DNA from: an uncultured Lachnospiraceae bacterium | Lineage (GTDB): Bacteria; Bacillota; Clostridia; Lachnospirales; Lachnospiraceae | Length of the DNA: 64,000 nucleotides | Assembly: GCA_910577045.1 (NCBI GenBank) | Contig: CAJTLB010000009.1 | Location: 1 to 64,000, forward strand | Direction: 5' to 3' | In this document: positions 50,902-60,300 of the stretch, piece by piece | How the letters are laid out: each line of letters begins with the position of its first letter | Position numbering within the stretch: the first letter of the stretch is position 1 | Position numbers and translations under genes: made by a program | Notes under the pieces: generated by a model | The model's database searches: none | The model's input: only the letters and a program-made list of their open reading frames with translations | What the model was told of the DNA's origin: nothing

Positions 50902-52089
50902 ATGAACATATATGTAGATAATGCTGCCACCACAAAAGTAAGCGAAACTGCAATAACTGCCATGCTGCCATATTTTAACCAAGTATATGGCAATCCATCT
51001 AGCTTGCACAGTGCTGGACAACTTGCCGCAGAGTCCTTATTAATAGCAAGAGAAACCGTTGCCAATATATTAGGATGTAGCCCAAAAGAAATTATTTTTA
51101 CTTCAGGGGGCAGCGAAGCAAATAACCAAGCACTTCTCTCTGCTGCTGAAATTGGGAAGAAGAAAAATAAAAAACATATTATATCAAGTACTATAGAACA
51201 TCATTCCATACTCCATACCCTTGAAAAACTGAAAAAACAAGGGTTTGAAATTACTCTTCTTAATGCCCATAAAAATGGTATCATACATCCTGATGAGCTT
51301 ATCGCTTCTATCCGCCCTGATACCATTTTCGTAACAATTATGTATGCAAATAATGAAATTGGCTCTATCCAGCCTATTGCAGAACTAGGAAAAATATGCC
51401 AAGAACATGGTATCCTCTTTCATACAGATGCTGTACAAGCCGCTGGACATATTAAAATTCATGTAAAAAAAGAAAACATTGACATGCTTTCTCTATCTGC
51501 CCATAAATTCCATGGGCCAAAAGGGATTGGCATACTATATGCCAAACATGGTATTCCCCTGACTAACCTCATAGAAGGTGGCGCACAAGAAAGAGGGAAA
51601 CGGGCTGGTACAGAAAACCTTCCAGCAATTATAGGAATGGCTGCCGCACTACAAGAAGCAGCAAAACATATAGATAAAACTGCGGCAAAGTTAATCCCCT
51701 TAAGGGATCGGTTAATAGAAGGCCTAACAGAAATCCCCCATACAGTCTTAAATGGTGATCCTATACAACGCTTGCCTAATAATATTCATGTATGTTTTGA
51801 AGGAATTGAAGGAGAATCTCTTCTTCTACTTTTAAATAACAAAGGGATTTACGCATCCTCTGGCTCCGCATGTACCTCTGGCTCCCTTGATCCAAGCCAT
51901 GTTCTATTAGCAATTGGGCAGCCACATGAAATAGCACATGGCTCCTTACGCTTATCCTTGTCAGAGGAAAACACGATAGAAGAAGTAGAATCTATTATTA
52001 AAATCACGAAAGAATCTGTCACTTATTTACGGGGCATGTCCCCTATTTGGAAAGATTTACAGGAGGGTAAAAGAAATTATGTTATATAG
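50902..52089 (+). CDS. nifS: Cysteine desulfurase, NifS/IscS type
   Basis: The PLP enzyme takes sulfur from cysteine as a persulfide for cluster assembly. The 395-residue protein begins MNIYVDNAATTKV. It has the PLP-binding SAHKFHGPKGIGILY lysine, the TDAVQAAGH segment and the catalytic cysteine loop SSGSACTSGS, all intact. An AAGGAG box precedes the ATG. It overlaps nifU by 11 bp, so both are translated together. Confidence 0.97.
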   Translation: MNIYVDNAATTKVSETAITAMLPYFNQVYGNPSSLHSAGQLAAESLLIARETVANILGCSPKEIIFTSGGSEANNQALLSAAEIGKKKNKKHIISSTIEHHSILHTLEKLKKQGFEITLLNAHKNGIIHPDELIASIRPDTIFVTIMYANNEIGSIQPIAELGKICQEHGILFHTDAVQAAGHIKIHVKKENIDMLSLSAHKFHGPKGIGILYAKHGIPLTNLIEGGAQERGKRAGTENLPAIIGMAAALQEAAKHIDKTAAKLIPLRDRLIEGLTEIPHTVLNGDPIQRLPNNIHVCFEGIEGESLLLLLNNKGIYASSGSACTSGSLDPSHVLLAIGQPHEIAHGSLRLSLSEENTIEEVESIIKITKESVTYLRGMSPIWKDLQEGKRNYVI

Positions 52090-52504
52090 TAAAAAAGTTA
52101 TGGATCATTTTACAAATCCACGAAATGTAGGCACTATTGAAGATGCAGACGGCATTGGGGAAGTTGGCAATGCAAAATGTGGCGATATTATGAAAATATA
52201 TTTAAAAATCGAAGACAATATAATTACAGACGCAAAATTCAATACATTTGGATGCGGCAGTGCCATTGCCTCTAGCTCCATGGCAACCGAGCTAATAAAA
52301 GGAAAGCCTATTCCTGAAGCCTTACAGCTTACCAATAAAGCAGTTGCAGAAGCTTTAGACGGCCTTCCTGCCCATAAAATACACTGTTCTGTCCTAGCAG
52401 AAGAAGCTATAAAAGAAGCTATTAAAGACTATTATAATAAAAACAATATTACTTATAACCATACTATATTTCCTGATGGTACTTCTTGTGGGCATTGCTT
52501 ATAG
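52079..52504 (+). CDS. nifU: Iron-sulfur cluster scaffold, NifU/IscU type
   Basis: A 141-residue scaffold for cluster assembly. The three ligand cysteines are in NAKCGD, FGCGSAIASSS and KIHCSVLAEE. The N-terminus YSKKVMDHFTNPRNVG is typical of the Nif-type scaffolds paired with NifS in Clostridia. An extra CxxC (SCGHC) ends the protein. It has an AGGAGG box within nifS. No HscA/HscB or ferredoxin genes follow; the next 245 bp hold no gene that I can see. Confidence 0.95.
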   Translation: MLYSKKVMDHFTNPRNVGTIEDADGIGEVGNAKCGDIMKIYLKIEDNIITDAKFNTFGCGSAIASSSMATELIKGKPIPEALQLTNKAVAEALDGLPAHKIHCSVLAEEAIKEAIKDYYNKNNITYNHTIFPDGTSCGHCL

Positions 52505-52749
52505 CTTGCCCACTTTATTTATCCTTAAGATTTTCTAGCTAATTAATTGCGTCATACACGTTAAAAAACGTTTTATAATTTGTATATAAACACTGATTTC
52601 ATGCATCTGCATAATCTCCTACTGTATTGGGCTCATCAGCCATACTAAAAAGGAAAGCAACAACCTTGGAAGCAAATATCTTATTAAAAAAATTGGAAAA
52701 CCCATTATTTTTACAAAACTATAATTATAATATAATATAAATGTTTTTA

Positions 52750-55700
52750 TCAATTGGTAAGCATAAATTGTTTAGCTTCATTCTGCATAATCTCTCCTGT
52801 CTTTCGGCCATACTTCACTCCTCGTTCTACAGCAGCAAGCAATAACGCACTGCTTCGTGCATATCCCATAGTCCGAATAGTTGCCTTTAACAAGCTATCT
52901 TTATCCATAGCCCCTTGTTCTTTCAAAGTAATGCAAACAGCATTTTTCAATTCCTGATAACAAATTTCATCCATGATTCTCTTTTCTTCAGAATTTATAT
53001 CGTTCCGATAAATCTTATATATCTCTGGCTCCTGATCTTTACGCCAATAAAACTTAACTCCCGCCTGTTTATTCACTTTTGCAGATACCTTCTTTAATGC
53101 CTTATCTGTTGCTTCCAATGTTTGTGAACTCGATCTAGTAATATTAAAAGCCCTTAATGTTTTTTTTATCAGGCGGTCATACATAATTGGTGCTTCTACA
53201 TCTATAATCTGTTGCATCTTATTCGCAATAACCGCTAGATTTTCTTTTTTTACATAGTCTGTTGTAGATATATTTGTTACTTCAATATCTGCTGGCACAT
53301 AATTTTCTATATGATAGTCTAAGTAAACGGAATCTATTTGAGTAACAGCTTCTAAAGCCTCTTTATCCCCTGAAGCCACCTTTTGATCTACAGCTTTAAC
53401 AATAGTACTATCTATCACAAAGTATTCCTCTGTTCCCATTTTAAATTCTGGTTTATATTCCAATTCTGGATTATCCAAATGTCTTTCTATATAGATCTGG
53501 TATGCTGCCTCCTTCCTTTCGTTTAAAAGCTGCATAAGCTTAAAAATCTCCTTATCTCGGTTATCCCACCAATCCATTGTCCAGATACGATGCAATTCCC
53601 AGCCAAGGCCATTCAGCACACTAATTTGTGCCACTTCCCGATCCTTAGTATTTAATGATTGATAGTAAGATTCCCCATCTAACATAATACCAAGTAAATA
53701 TTCCTCCTCATTATAAGGATTAATTACCGCAATATCAACTTTAAACTTAGAATGGCCCACCGCTTTCTGGTATTTATATCCACCATCACTAATTGCTTGG
53801 CAAATATGTTCCATAATTCCCTGATCTCTCTGGACTCTAGTTTCCACATATTCACCTTGAAGTTTTCCCTTTTGCGCAAATTCCAAAAAATTCCTCAAAG
53901 ATTCTACACCCTTGGCTTTCGTTCTCTTCAAATCAATCATATCTGCTATCATAGTAGTAAATACTATCATTTCATTTCTTGCACGGGACACTGCTACATT
54001 CAGCCTTTTCCAGCCGCCATTTTTATTTAATGGTCCAAAATTCAACAACAGTTTTCCTTCTTCATCTGGTCCGAAAGCAATAGAAAATAAAATTACATCC
54101 CGTTCATCACCTTGTACATTCTCAAGATTCTTTACAAACATAGGTTCTTCACCAGCATTTGCCCATTTATCAAAAACTATATCTTTCTGATATTCTTCTT
54201 GAAGCATATCCTCAATCAATGTTTGTTGGCTAATATTAAATGTAACCACACCAATTGTTTGATTTGTTAGCTCTGGATCCTGATACCGCCTTTTAATTTC
54301 AGCGACAATTGCTTTTGCTTCTCCCTCATTTATACGGCCTCTTCCTCGATCAAAAAAACCTTCTACCTTCACTAACCTTACCTTCTTTTCACGGTCATTT
54401 ACTGAGGGGAATGTCAACATAGAATTCTCATAAAATTCCTGGTTACTGAATGCAATAAGGCTTTCATGCCTGCTTCGGTAATGCCAATGCAGATATGCAG
54501 ATGGCATTCCAAGTGCCAGACAGTCATCCAAAATACTATCTAAATCTTCAATATCCAAATTATCTTCATCTACGGTATTGCCAGCAAAAAAACTAGTTGG
54601 CGGCATCTGATTGGGATCACCTACAATAACAGCATTTTTACCTCTTGCCAACACGCCAACTGCCTTACAAGTAGGCAGCTGTGAAGCCTCATCAAAAACC
54701 ACAATATCAAACAAATTATTTTCTGCTTTCAGATACTGTGCCGCTGAAATTGGGCTCATCAGCATACATGGACATAACCTCATAAGAATATGGGGAATCT
54801 GCTCAAACAATGTCCTAATAGACAAACCTCTTCCATTACTAATTGCCCTGCGCAAAATATTTAGTTCTTTGCTGACTTCTACAGAATCATATGATGTTGG
54901 CAACTGATGTGTCAATTTGTAAAACATCTCATCTTTTGTCAGATTCATAAATTCCTGATCCAATTTCTTAAACTGTGCAATCTTTTCATTAAATCCAATA
55001 CCAGTAAATGCGTTGAGTACTGGTTCATTTTCAATTACAGACAAAATAATTGTTTGATATATTGACCTCAAATATACTGTCATTACCTCATCATGGGGAA
55101 GTCCTGCTTCATAGGCATCACAGATTTGCTCAAGTCCTTTTTGCCTACATTCTGCTACAAATTGCTGGTAAACAATCCAATCCTTGATAGATGATGTATT
55201 TTCCAAAATACAAGAACAAAGTGTAAGCCTGTTGTCTATCCAGTCTCCATCTACGTGCTCAAACGCAAGATCCAATAACCTTGCCACTTCCGCTTCTACC
55301 TTCTTTACATCGTCCAGCCCAGTAATTACATCTTTTGCCTTTTGTATACACAATTTAAGGCTTCCCAAAGTTTCCAGATTATGGATTTGATCAGAAAACT
55401 GTGCTATTATTTGTATCTGTCTTTTCACCTTATCCTTATATGTACGCAACGCTTCCATTACTGGATAGCATTTAAGGATTTCTTTCCATTCATAGGAAAG
55501 CGAAGCTTCTGCCTCTGCTATTTCCTGTGCTTCCTGCTGATAAAAACTAATATCTGTCAAATACGCTAAAATACGGTTTGGTTCTACTTGAAATAAAGCA
55601 AATGCCTGCAACTCTGATGTTAATGTTGCTAATGCTTTTCCCTTGCCAAAAAATTTCTTATTTGCCAGATCATACTTATCCTTATAAGAATTCATATCCA

Positions 55701-58700
55701 TTCGCAGGAAATTTTCGTTCCAATTTGACAAAAATTCTGTTTTCTTTACATCAAAGGCTTGTTTTTTAGATAAATAAGTTTCTGGTGCAGCAAATTCCTG
55801 TTCTATATTCTTTGAATTAAGCAAAAATACTGGTATTTCTTCTGCTATAATTACACTATAAGCATAATTACATATATTTTTCCACTCCTCTTCTGTTACT
55901 GGCTTTTGTACTCCCATCAATCCTACAAAATCCAATACACTATTCTGGAACTTTTCTAACGAATCCATATATGCACGAATAATAGTATCCAAATCAAACT
56001 TCACACGTTGACTATATTCTGTCTTATGTACTGCCCTAAGAGGGTGATTATAAGGATGCCCTATTCCCTTGCCTGCTGCAATTAACCGTTCTAAACTATG
56101 TACCTGATGATCCAGATCACTTTCTGTAAGTGATGCCGCATAAGCATGATCAAACCGGACATTTTTATTTAATTCAGGAATCATCTCATAAATATCCATC
56201 AATTGACGCAAGCTCTTTCCAAAGGGCCGTTTTACATGCAGAGCTTTTACATAAGCATCCAGCTCTGCCCTCATCTTTTGAATATCTTGAATTTTCTTAT
56301 CATAATCTGTTTTCATTCCCCATACGCCAATTTCTAGCCCACGTTTCAACTGATCCAATACAGCCTTTTTCGTTGCCTTATTAGAATGTAGTTCCAAGCA
56401 AAAATCCTGGATACCAAGCGCAGCCAGCCTTTTTTGCACTACCTCAAGTGCAGCCATTTTTTCTGCCACAAAAAGGACTGTTTTTCCCTTAGTAAGTGCA
56501 TTTGCTATCATAGCTGTAATTGTCTGTGATTTTCCTGTTCCTGGCGGCCCATGCAATACAAAACTTACTCCTGCTGCTGCCATATTAATGGCCCGCAGCT
56601 GAGAAGAGTCCACTGTTACTGGTAAGTAGGCTTCATCTGTATTGACGCTTTCTGGAATCACACAATCCCAATCCAATGCACCAATCATTAAGCTGTGGAC
56701 AATTTTACTATTTTCAAGAAAAGTATTGTTATTATGTATATCATTCCACATCATAAATTGAGAAAAAGAAAAGTTTCCGATAAATCCAGCTTCTACTACA
56801 TCCCACATAGGAAGGTTCATAATTGCATGGCGAATAATAGCAAAAATCTTTGGGATATTTAATCCATGTTCGTCTGTTGGTGGAGGATTCAATCCATAAA
56901 TTTGTATATCATAATTCTGCTTTAAGAATTCCAAAAGGGTAATATTAATCTGTGCATCCTCATCACGCATACGCATAGCATATCCTTTATTGGCAGATTT
57001 CCGCACAATATCAATAGGAACCAATACAATGGGAGCATACCTTATTGTAGTACTTTTCTTTTCTTCAAACCAGCGCAGCAGCCCTAATGCCAAATATAAA
57101 GTACTAGCCCCATTCTCTTCCATAGAGGATTTCGCAGAACGGTACATTTTTGTTAAACAATTATTTAATTCTTTTTCTGCATACAGAGAATGAAGCCTCT
57201 TATGTTTGCTCTCCAGTGCAATAAAATCTGCAAAAGGCCCTAACTGTCCTAGTGCTTCTACTGGAACTCCACCATCTCCGGCAATAGACATATCTGTTGG
57301 CCGCGGCATTACCTGGAACTCTTCACCATCAGACAATGCATCTTCCAAAACACTGACATCAGAAGCCAGCAATGGAACTACCATTTTTGTCATACGCATA
57401 TTAATTAACATATTCCGAAGGCTAAGATCCAACAACTTACGCTCCCACTGCGTTAATTTTGTTACTTTATCCTTCTGTGTAGAATTAGGAAGATCAAAAA
57501 TCTCTACTTTATTTTGTGATACATTGGTAACTTCTTTCTCTTTTCGGTCTTCATGTTGTACTTCAAACCCACTTGCTGTTTTTACACGAACTGGAAGAGG
57601 CTTTATTCCCATGCTTCTAGCACGTTTCACATCAATTACAAATATAAAATCTCCATAATGTGATACATTTGCTTTCGCTATAGCAACTGCCTCGTCAAAA
57701 CTTCTGCTCTTCCCAGCACACATTGCCGTACATTCTACAACAATCATTTCATGAATACCCTTAGACATACGCTTTTCCAGCTGAGAAGGATCTTCCATAA
57801 TCATGTCTATAAAAGATTCTTCTACTAGCCAAACACCAGCAAAAATATGGCCCTTCATCATCACCATAACAGGATTCAATCCCATCGCTTCTATACATGC
57901 TACATACAACAATGTCATATCCATACAAGTACCAAGATGCTGATCCAATATAGCATCTGCCAAACGGATCCTTTGCCCAAACGCTTCAAAACTCGAAGGC
58001 GGTTCTGCATAAGTAATATTTTTCTGCTGAATTGCTGCATAGGCTGCTGTAGCCATATCTTTAACCCGGTTTGGATCTTTGAATTGATATCCTGCCAGTG
58101 ACGGATCCCCAGTCCATTTTTCCAAATATTTTGCTGCTAATTGAATCATACTTATTACTACTGGATGATTTGGCATAGAAAATGCTGTTAAAAGTTCTGG
58201 CGTATACTGTAACCCCGGCCACTGATCGTATGCCAATACTATAATATTTATAGTCTTTTTTATTAACTGATTTTCTTCAAAACAAATAATAATACTTATT
58301 TGGCAAGAACTTCTTTCTGTAAGAGATGCCAGATATTCCGCATTAATAGAAACATCTAAATTTTTAAGATGAACTTCCTCGCCTGGCTTAATTTTATCAA
58401 TGCCTATGTCAAAATTTTCTACAAGCTGATTACTGGAACAGATCCGAACTGTTAGATATTGAAAATCTTCTTCAGAAATATTTTTTACACATATATCCCG
58501 AACAATATGTACACCATTATGAATAATCGCATAAGTAAGTACATCATCAATATCGCAAGTAAGCTCCAAACCATTCTTTGTTGCATCAATGGTACTCTGT
58601 TTTGTTTTTTCTGTGCTATTACGCTCAGCTAATAATTCCTTTTCCTGATTATCTATCTCTATGGCTTGTACTATCTGCATAGAATCAGCTTTCTTTTCTT

Positions 58701-59016
58701 CTTGAATTTCTTCTACACCTGTTATTTCAGCTTCTTTTGGCATATCTTCTTCAATATTTTTTATACAATTTTCCCAAGCCAACATGACTGCAGCCATATG
58801 CTTACAATTATTACCTACTTTAGCATATGGGCAACTACAATCCATAGACAAAATAGAATCTCTACTTACTTGTATATCTACATTAAAATCTTCTATCCCA
58901 ATAACCTTTGCTGTAACCCTATCTTCCTTTATTAAGAGCTCCTGAACCGAATCACTCTGGATATAGCCTTGTGCCCCATTTAATACATCTTCTTTAAAAA
59001 GTTCCCTCCATTCCAC
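52750..59016 (-). CDS. Giant SWIM-transglutaminase-helicase-nuclease protein (DUF4011/DUF3320 type)
   Basis: A 2088-residue cytosolic protein. A SWIM zinc finger is C60-x-C62-x8-C71-x-H73. A transglutaminase-like domain follows with a C364-H390-D462 triad. DUF4011 starts near 521 (LTQWERKLLDLSLRN). The SF1/UPF1-like helicase has Walker A 823-830 (GPPGTGKS), D1442-E1443 (FDEAS), GDPNQMPPTS (1467-1475), YRSRHESL, NVQGDERDV (1633-1641) and motif VI VAVSRAR (1674-1680). Its two halves are split by about 500 residues of helical insert. A PD-(D/E)XK/Vsr-like nuclease (about 1740-1815) and DUF3320 (about 1930-1990) close it. DUF4011-helicase-Vsr-DUF3320 proteins have been implicated in anti-phage defence. 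The SWIM plus transglutaminase extension is unusual. It stands alone. Confidence 0.9.
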   Translation of the reverse strand: MEWRELFKEDVLNGAQGYIQSDSVQELLIKEDRVTAKVIGIEDFNVDIQVSRDSILSMDCSCPYAKVGNNCKHMAAVMLAWENCIKNIEEDMPKEAEITGVEEIQEEKKADSMQIVQAIEIDNQEKELLAERNSTEKTKQSTIDATKNGLELTCDIDDVLTYAIIHNGVHIVRDICVKNISEEDFQYLTVRICSSNQLVENFDIGIDKIKPGEEVHLKNLDVSINAEYLASLTERSSCQISIIICFEENQLIKKTINIIVLAYDQWPGLQYTPELLTAFSMPNHPVVISMIQLAAKYLEKWTGDPSLAGYQFKDPNRVKDMATAAYAAIQQKNITYAEPPSSFEAFGQRIRLADAILDQHLGTCMDMTLLYVACIEAMGLNPVMVMMKGHIFAGVWLVEESFIDMIMEDPSQLEKRMSKGIHEMIVVECTAMCAGKSRSFDEAVAIAKANVSHYGDFIFVIDVKRARSMGIKPLPVRVKTASGFEVQHEDRKEKEVTNVSQNKVEIFDLPNSTQKDKVTKLTQWERKLLDLSLRNMLINMRMTKMVVPLLASDVSVLEDALSDGEEFQVMPRPTDMSIAGDGGVPVEALGQLGPFADFIALESKHKRLHSLYAEKELNNCLTKMYRSAKSSMEENGASTLYLALGLLRWFEEKKSTTIRYAPIVLVPIDIVRKSANKGYAMRMRDEDAQINITLLEFLKQNYDIQIYGLNPPPTDEHGLNIPKIFAIIRHAIMNLPMWDVVEAGFIGNFSFSQFMMWNDIHNNNTFLENSKIVHSLMIGALDWDCVIPESVNTDEAYLPVTVDSSQLRAINMAAAGVSFVLHGPPGTGKSQTITAMIANALTKGKTVLFVAEKMAALEVVQKRLAALGIQDFCLELHSNKATKKAVLDQLKRGLEIGVWGMKTDYDKKIQDIQKMRAELDAYVKALHVKRPFGKSLRQLMDIYEMIPELNKNVRFDHAYAASLTESDLDHQVHSLERLIAAGKGIGHPYNHPLRAVHKTEYSQRVKFDLDTIIRAYMDSLEKFQNSVLDFVGLMGVQKPVTEEEWKNICNYAYSVIIAEEIPVFLLNSKNIEQEFAAPETYLSKKQAFDVKKTEFLSNWNENFLRMDMNSYKDKYDLANKKFFGKGKALATLTSELQAFALFQVEPNRILAYLTDISFYQQEAQEIAEAEASLSYEWKEILKCYPVMEALRTYKDKVKRQIQIIAQFSDQIHNLETLGSLKLCIQKAKDVITGLDDVKKVEAEVARLLDLAFEHVDGDWIDNRLTLCSCILENTSSIKDWIVYQQFVAECRQKGLEQICDAYEAGLPHDEVMTVYLRSIYQTIILSVIENEPVLNAFTGIGFNEKIAQFKKLDQEFMNLTKDEMFYKLTHQLPTSYDSVEVSKELNILRRAISNGRGLSIRTLFEQIPHILMRLCPCMLMSPISAAQYLKAENNLFDIVVFDEASQLPTCKAVGVLARGKNAVIVGDPNQMPPTSFFAGNTVDEDNLDIEDLDSILDDCLALGMPSAYLHWHYRSRHESLIAFSNQEFYENSMLTFPSVNDREKKVRLVKVEGFFDRGRGRINEGEAKAIVAEIKRRYQDPELTNQTIGVVTFNISQQTLIEDMLQEEYQKDIVFDKWANAGEEPMFVKNLENVQGDERDVILFSIAFGPDEEGKLLLNFGPLNKNGGWKRLNVAVSRARNEMIVFTTMIADMIDLKRTKAKGVESLRNFLEFAQKGKLQGEYVETRVQRDQGIMEHICQAISDGGYKYQKAVGHSKFKVDIAVINPYNEEEYLLGIMLDGESYYQSLNTKDREVAQISVLNGLGWELHRIWTMDWWDNRDKEIFKLMQLLNERKEAAYQIYIERHLDNPELEYKPEFKMGTEEYFVIDSTIVKAVDQKVASGDKEALEAVTQIDSVYLDYHIENYVPADIEVTNISTTDYVKKENLAVIANKMQQIIDVEAPIMYDRLIKKTLRAFNITRSSSQTLEATDKALKKVSAKVNKQAGVKFYWRKDQEPEIYKIYRNDINSEEKRIMDEICYQELKNAVCITLKEQGAMDKDSLLKATIRTMGYARSSALLLAAVERGVKYGRKTGEIMQNEAKQFMLTN

Positions 59017-59183
59017 TTTAGAGCCCCCTTACTGTATTTATAATTTTACCAGCATATAATACTGCCTATTGTTTCTTATCTTTCTTCTTATCATCTAAAT
59101 ATCCATCTATTACATTCCTGCAATAAGCTAAGCTTAATAGATATTGGCTCATTAATTGTCTTTCTGCCTACTAATACGTTTTC

Positions 59184-59399
59184 TTAAACTTGACTTAACA
59201 ATTTATACAATTTTTGTACTTCTTCCTTTGTCAAAGTAATTCCTTTACCCATCTTTTCATGCCCTGGTGCCCAGTCACGAATATCATACTTCGGCTCCCC
59301 GCCATTCCAAGATACCAAATTCAATTCCTTCCTCCAGCCTTTTAGGCTCTCGGAAATAACGCCAAGTTCTTCTTTAATTTCATATTTAATGTCTGCCAT
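59184..59399 (-). CDS. YdbC family PC4-like single-stranded DNA-binding protein
   Basis: A 71-residue protein of the transcriptional coactivator PC4 fold. The sequence IKYEIKEELGVISES...GWRKELNLVSWNGGEPKYDIRDW and the ending KMGKGITLTKEEVQKL match YdbC proteins, which bind single-stranded nucleic acid as dimers. An AAGGAGAGG box precedes the ATG. It is the gene directly upstream of the giant helicase gene (167 bp gap), but many Clostridia carry it elsewhere. Confidence 0.88.
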   Translation of the reverse strand: MADIKYEIKEELGVISESLKGWRKELNLVSWNGGEPKYDIRDWAPGHEKMGKGITLTKEEVQKLYKLLSQV

Positions 59400-60079
59400 A
59401 ATTACCTCTCCTTGTATGATTTAGGTATTTTAATTATCAACTCTTTTTTTATTATATACTAAAATAATATAATACTATAACAAATATCCATATCTTTTTA
59501 TTTCTATATTTTTATAAAGCAAGTATATCACAAGCTATTACTTTTGGCTACCTTAACCCACTCTATGAAAATGGCTCTAGTAAGTAGCTGTAAAATACTT
59601 TCGCTTGTACGAAATTCGTCTGGCGTTTTTCGGCTGCCAGATAGCCAGATAATCCATAACAGATACTTTTTCGAATTTCAGAAAAGCATAGAAGGAACTT
59701 GCTATCATCTGATTTTAAATGTTCGCACTTGGCAGCAGGAGACATTACAAGCCCCATACAGGCATTTTTATACTGCTGCCTTATCATTTTCAATACAATG
59801 ATTTAACTTTCTGTATGGGTCAAATTCGGGCAACTGTATCCATATTTTTGAGCTGCTTTTTATAATTTCCCGTAGTTCGCCCGTGGTTCGTTTCTTTTTT
59901 CTCTTGCTTCACTCTCGCTTCACTTCTTAAATTTAGCTTTTACATTGATATTAGAAGATGGTTTTAAGAAAACAGAAAGCAAATATCTTAATAGCGAAAA
60001 AACTCTAGTTTTCCCTAGTTTTTTACAGAAGGCAGCAACCGATCCACTCAACCATAATATATAAACGTATGTTCTATAC
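59400..60079. other. Mobile-element scar without an intact gene
   Basis: Nearly 700 bp without a convincing gene. At 59546-59565 the plus strand repeats the first about 20 bases of the hairpin at 43089. On the minus strand 59563-59793 is an open frame (IRQQYKNACMGLVMSPAAKC...) without a good ribosome site. Further on (about 59938-59830, minus) a stretch reading SEARVKQEKKETNHGRTTGN looks like the tail of a lost mobile-element gene. The region separates ydbC from the toxin-antitoxin module and probably marks an old insertion. Confidence 0.5.
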
Positions 60080-60108
60080 TTGAATCTTGCTGCTAGATAT
60101 GTTATAGT
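60080..60108 (+). promoter_or_regulatory. Promoter of the type I antitoxin RNA
   Basis: TTGAAT (60080-60085), a 17-bp spacer and TATAGT (60103-60108) on the plus strand. It points toward the 3' end of the toxin gene. Confidence 0.75.
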
Positions 60109-60113
60109 AAAGA

Positions 60114-60216
60114 CAGAAAAAGGGAAAGCCATAGAAGCGGCTACCCCCAAATAATTACAATGTAACCGCTAAAAGCAACAAGCCGTCACTATTGGTAGTA
60201 GTGGCGGCTATTTTCT
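60114..60216 (+). ncRNA. Antisense antitoxin RNA of a type I toxin-antitoxin module
   Basis: A short RNA of about 100 nt is predicted from the promoter at 60080-60108. It holds a first hairpin (AGCGG-TAC with GTA-CCGCT, about 60136-60173) and a strong terminator hairpin (GCCGTCACTA 60182-60191 with TAGTGGCGGC 60199-60208) followed by a T-rich tail. Its 3' end overlaps the stop codon of the minus-strand toxin gene, so the RNAs would pair tail to tail as in TxpA/RatA-type systems. The start and end are estimates. Confidence 0.65.
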
Positions 60217-60300
60217 TCCCTTAAAAATCTCATAACAAAGACCTACAAGGGCAACAATGAATATTCCTATCTGGATTAGTTCCTGATATGTAACATACAT
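60208..60300 (-). CDS. Holin-like type I toxin, 30 residues
   Basis: A 30-residue peptide starting MYVTYQELIQIGIFIV and ending with a basic KGRK tail: one membrane helix with charged ends, as in the putative holin-like toxin (TxpA/BsrG-like) family. AGGAGGG lies 8 bases upstream of the ATG at 60300, a strong independent start, although the frame is open further upstream. The antitoxin RNA on the other strand overlaps its 3' end. The peptide would depolarise the membrane if unchecked. Such modules persist in mobile elements and prophages. Confidence 0.75.
   Translation of the reverse strand: MYVTYQELIQIGIFIVALVGLCYEIFKGRK

Noticed and set aside
52505..52749. Intergenic DNA between nifU and the giant gene, checked for genes or RNA.
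   Set aside because: Only AT-rich sequence with stops in all frames and no convincing hairpin.
59563..59793. 76-codon minus-strand frame starting MKMIRQQYKNACMGL.
   Set aside because: No clear ribosome site or family; treated as part of a mobile scar, not a gene.
59920..60150. 76-codon minus-strand frame opposite the antitoxin RNA promoter.
   Set aside because: It lacks a ribosome site and is antisense to a better-supported RNA.
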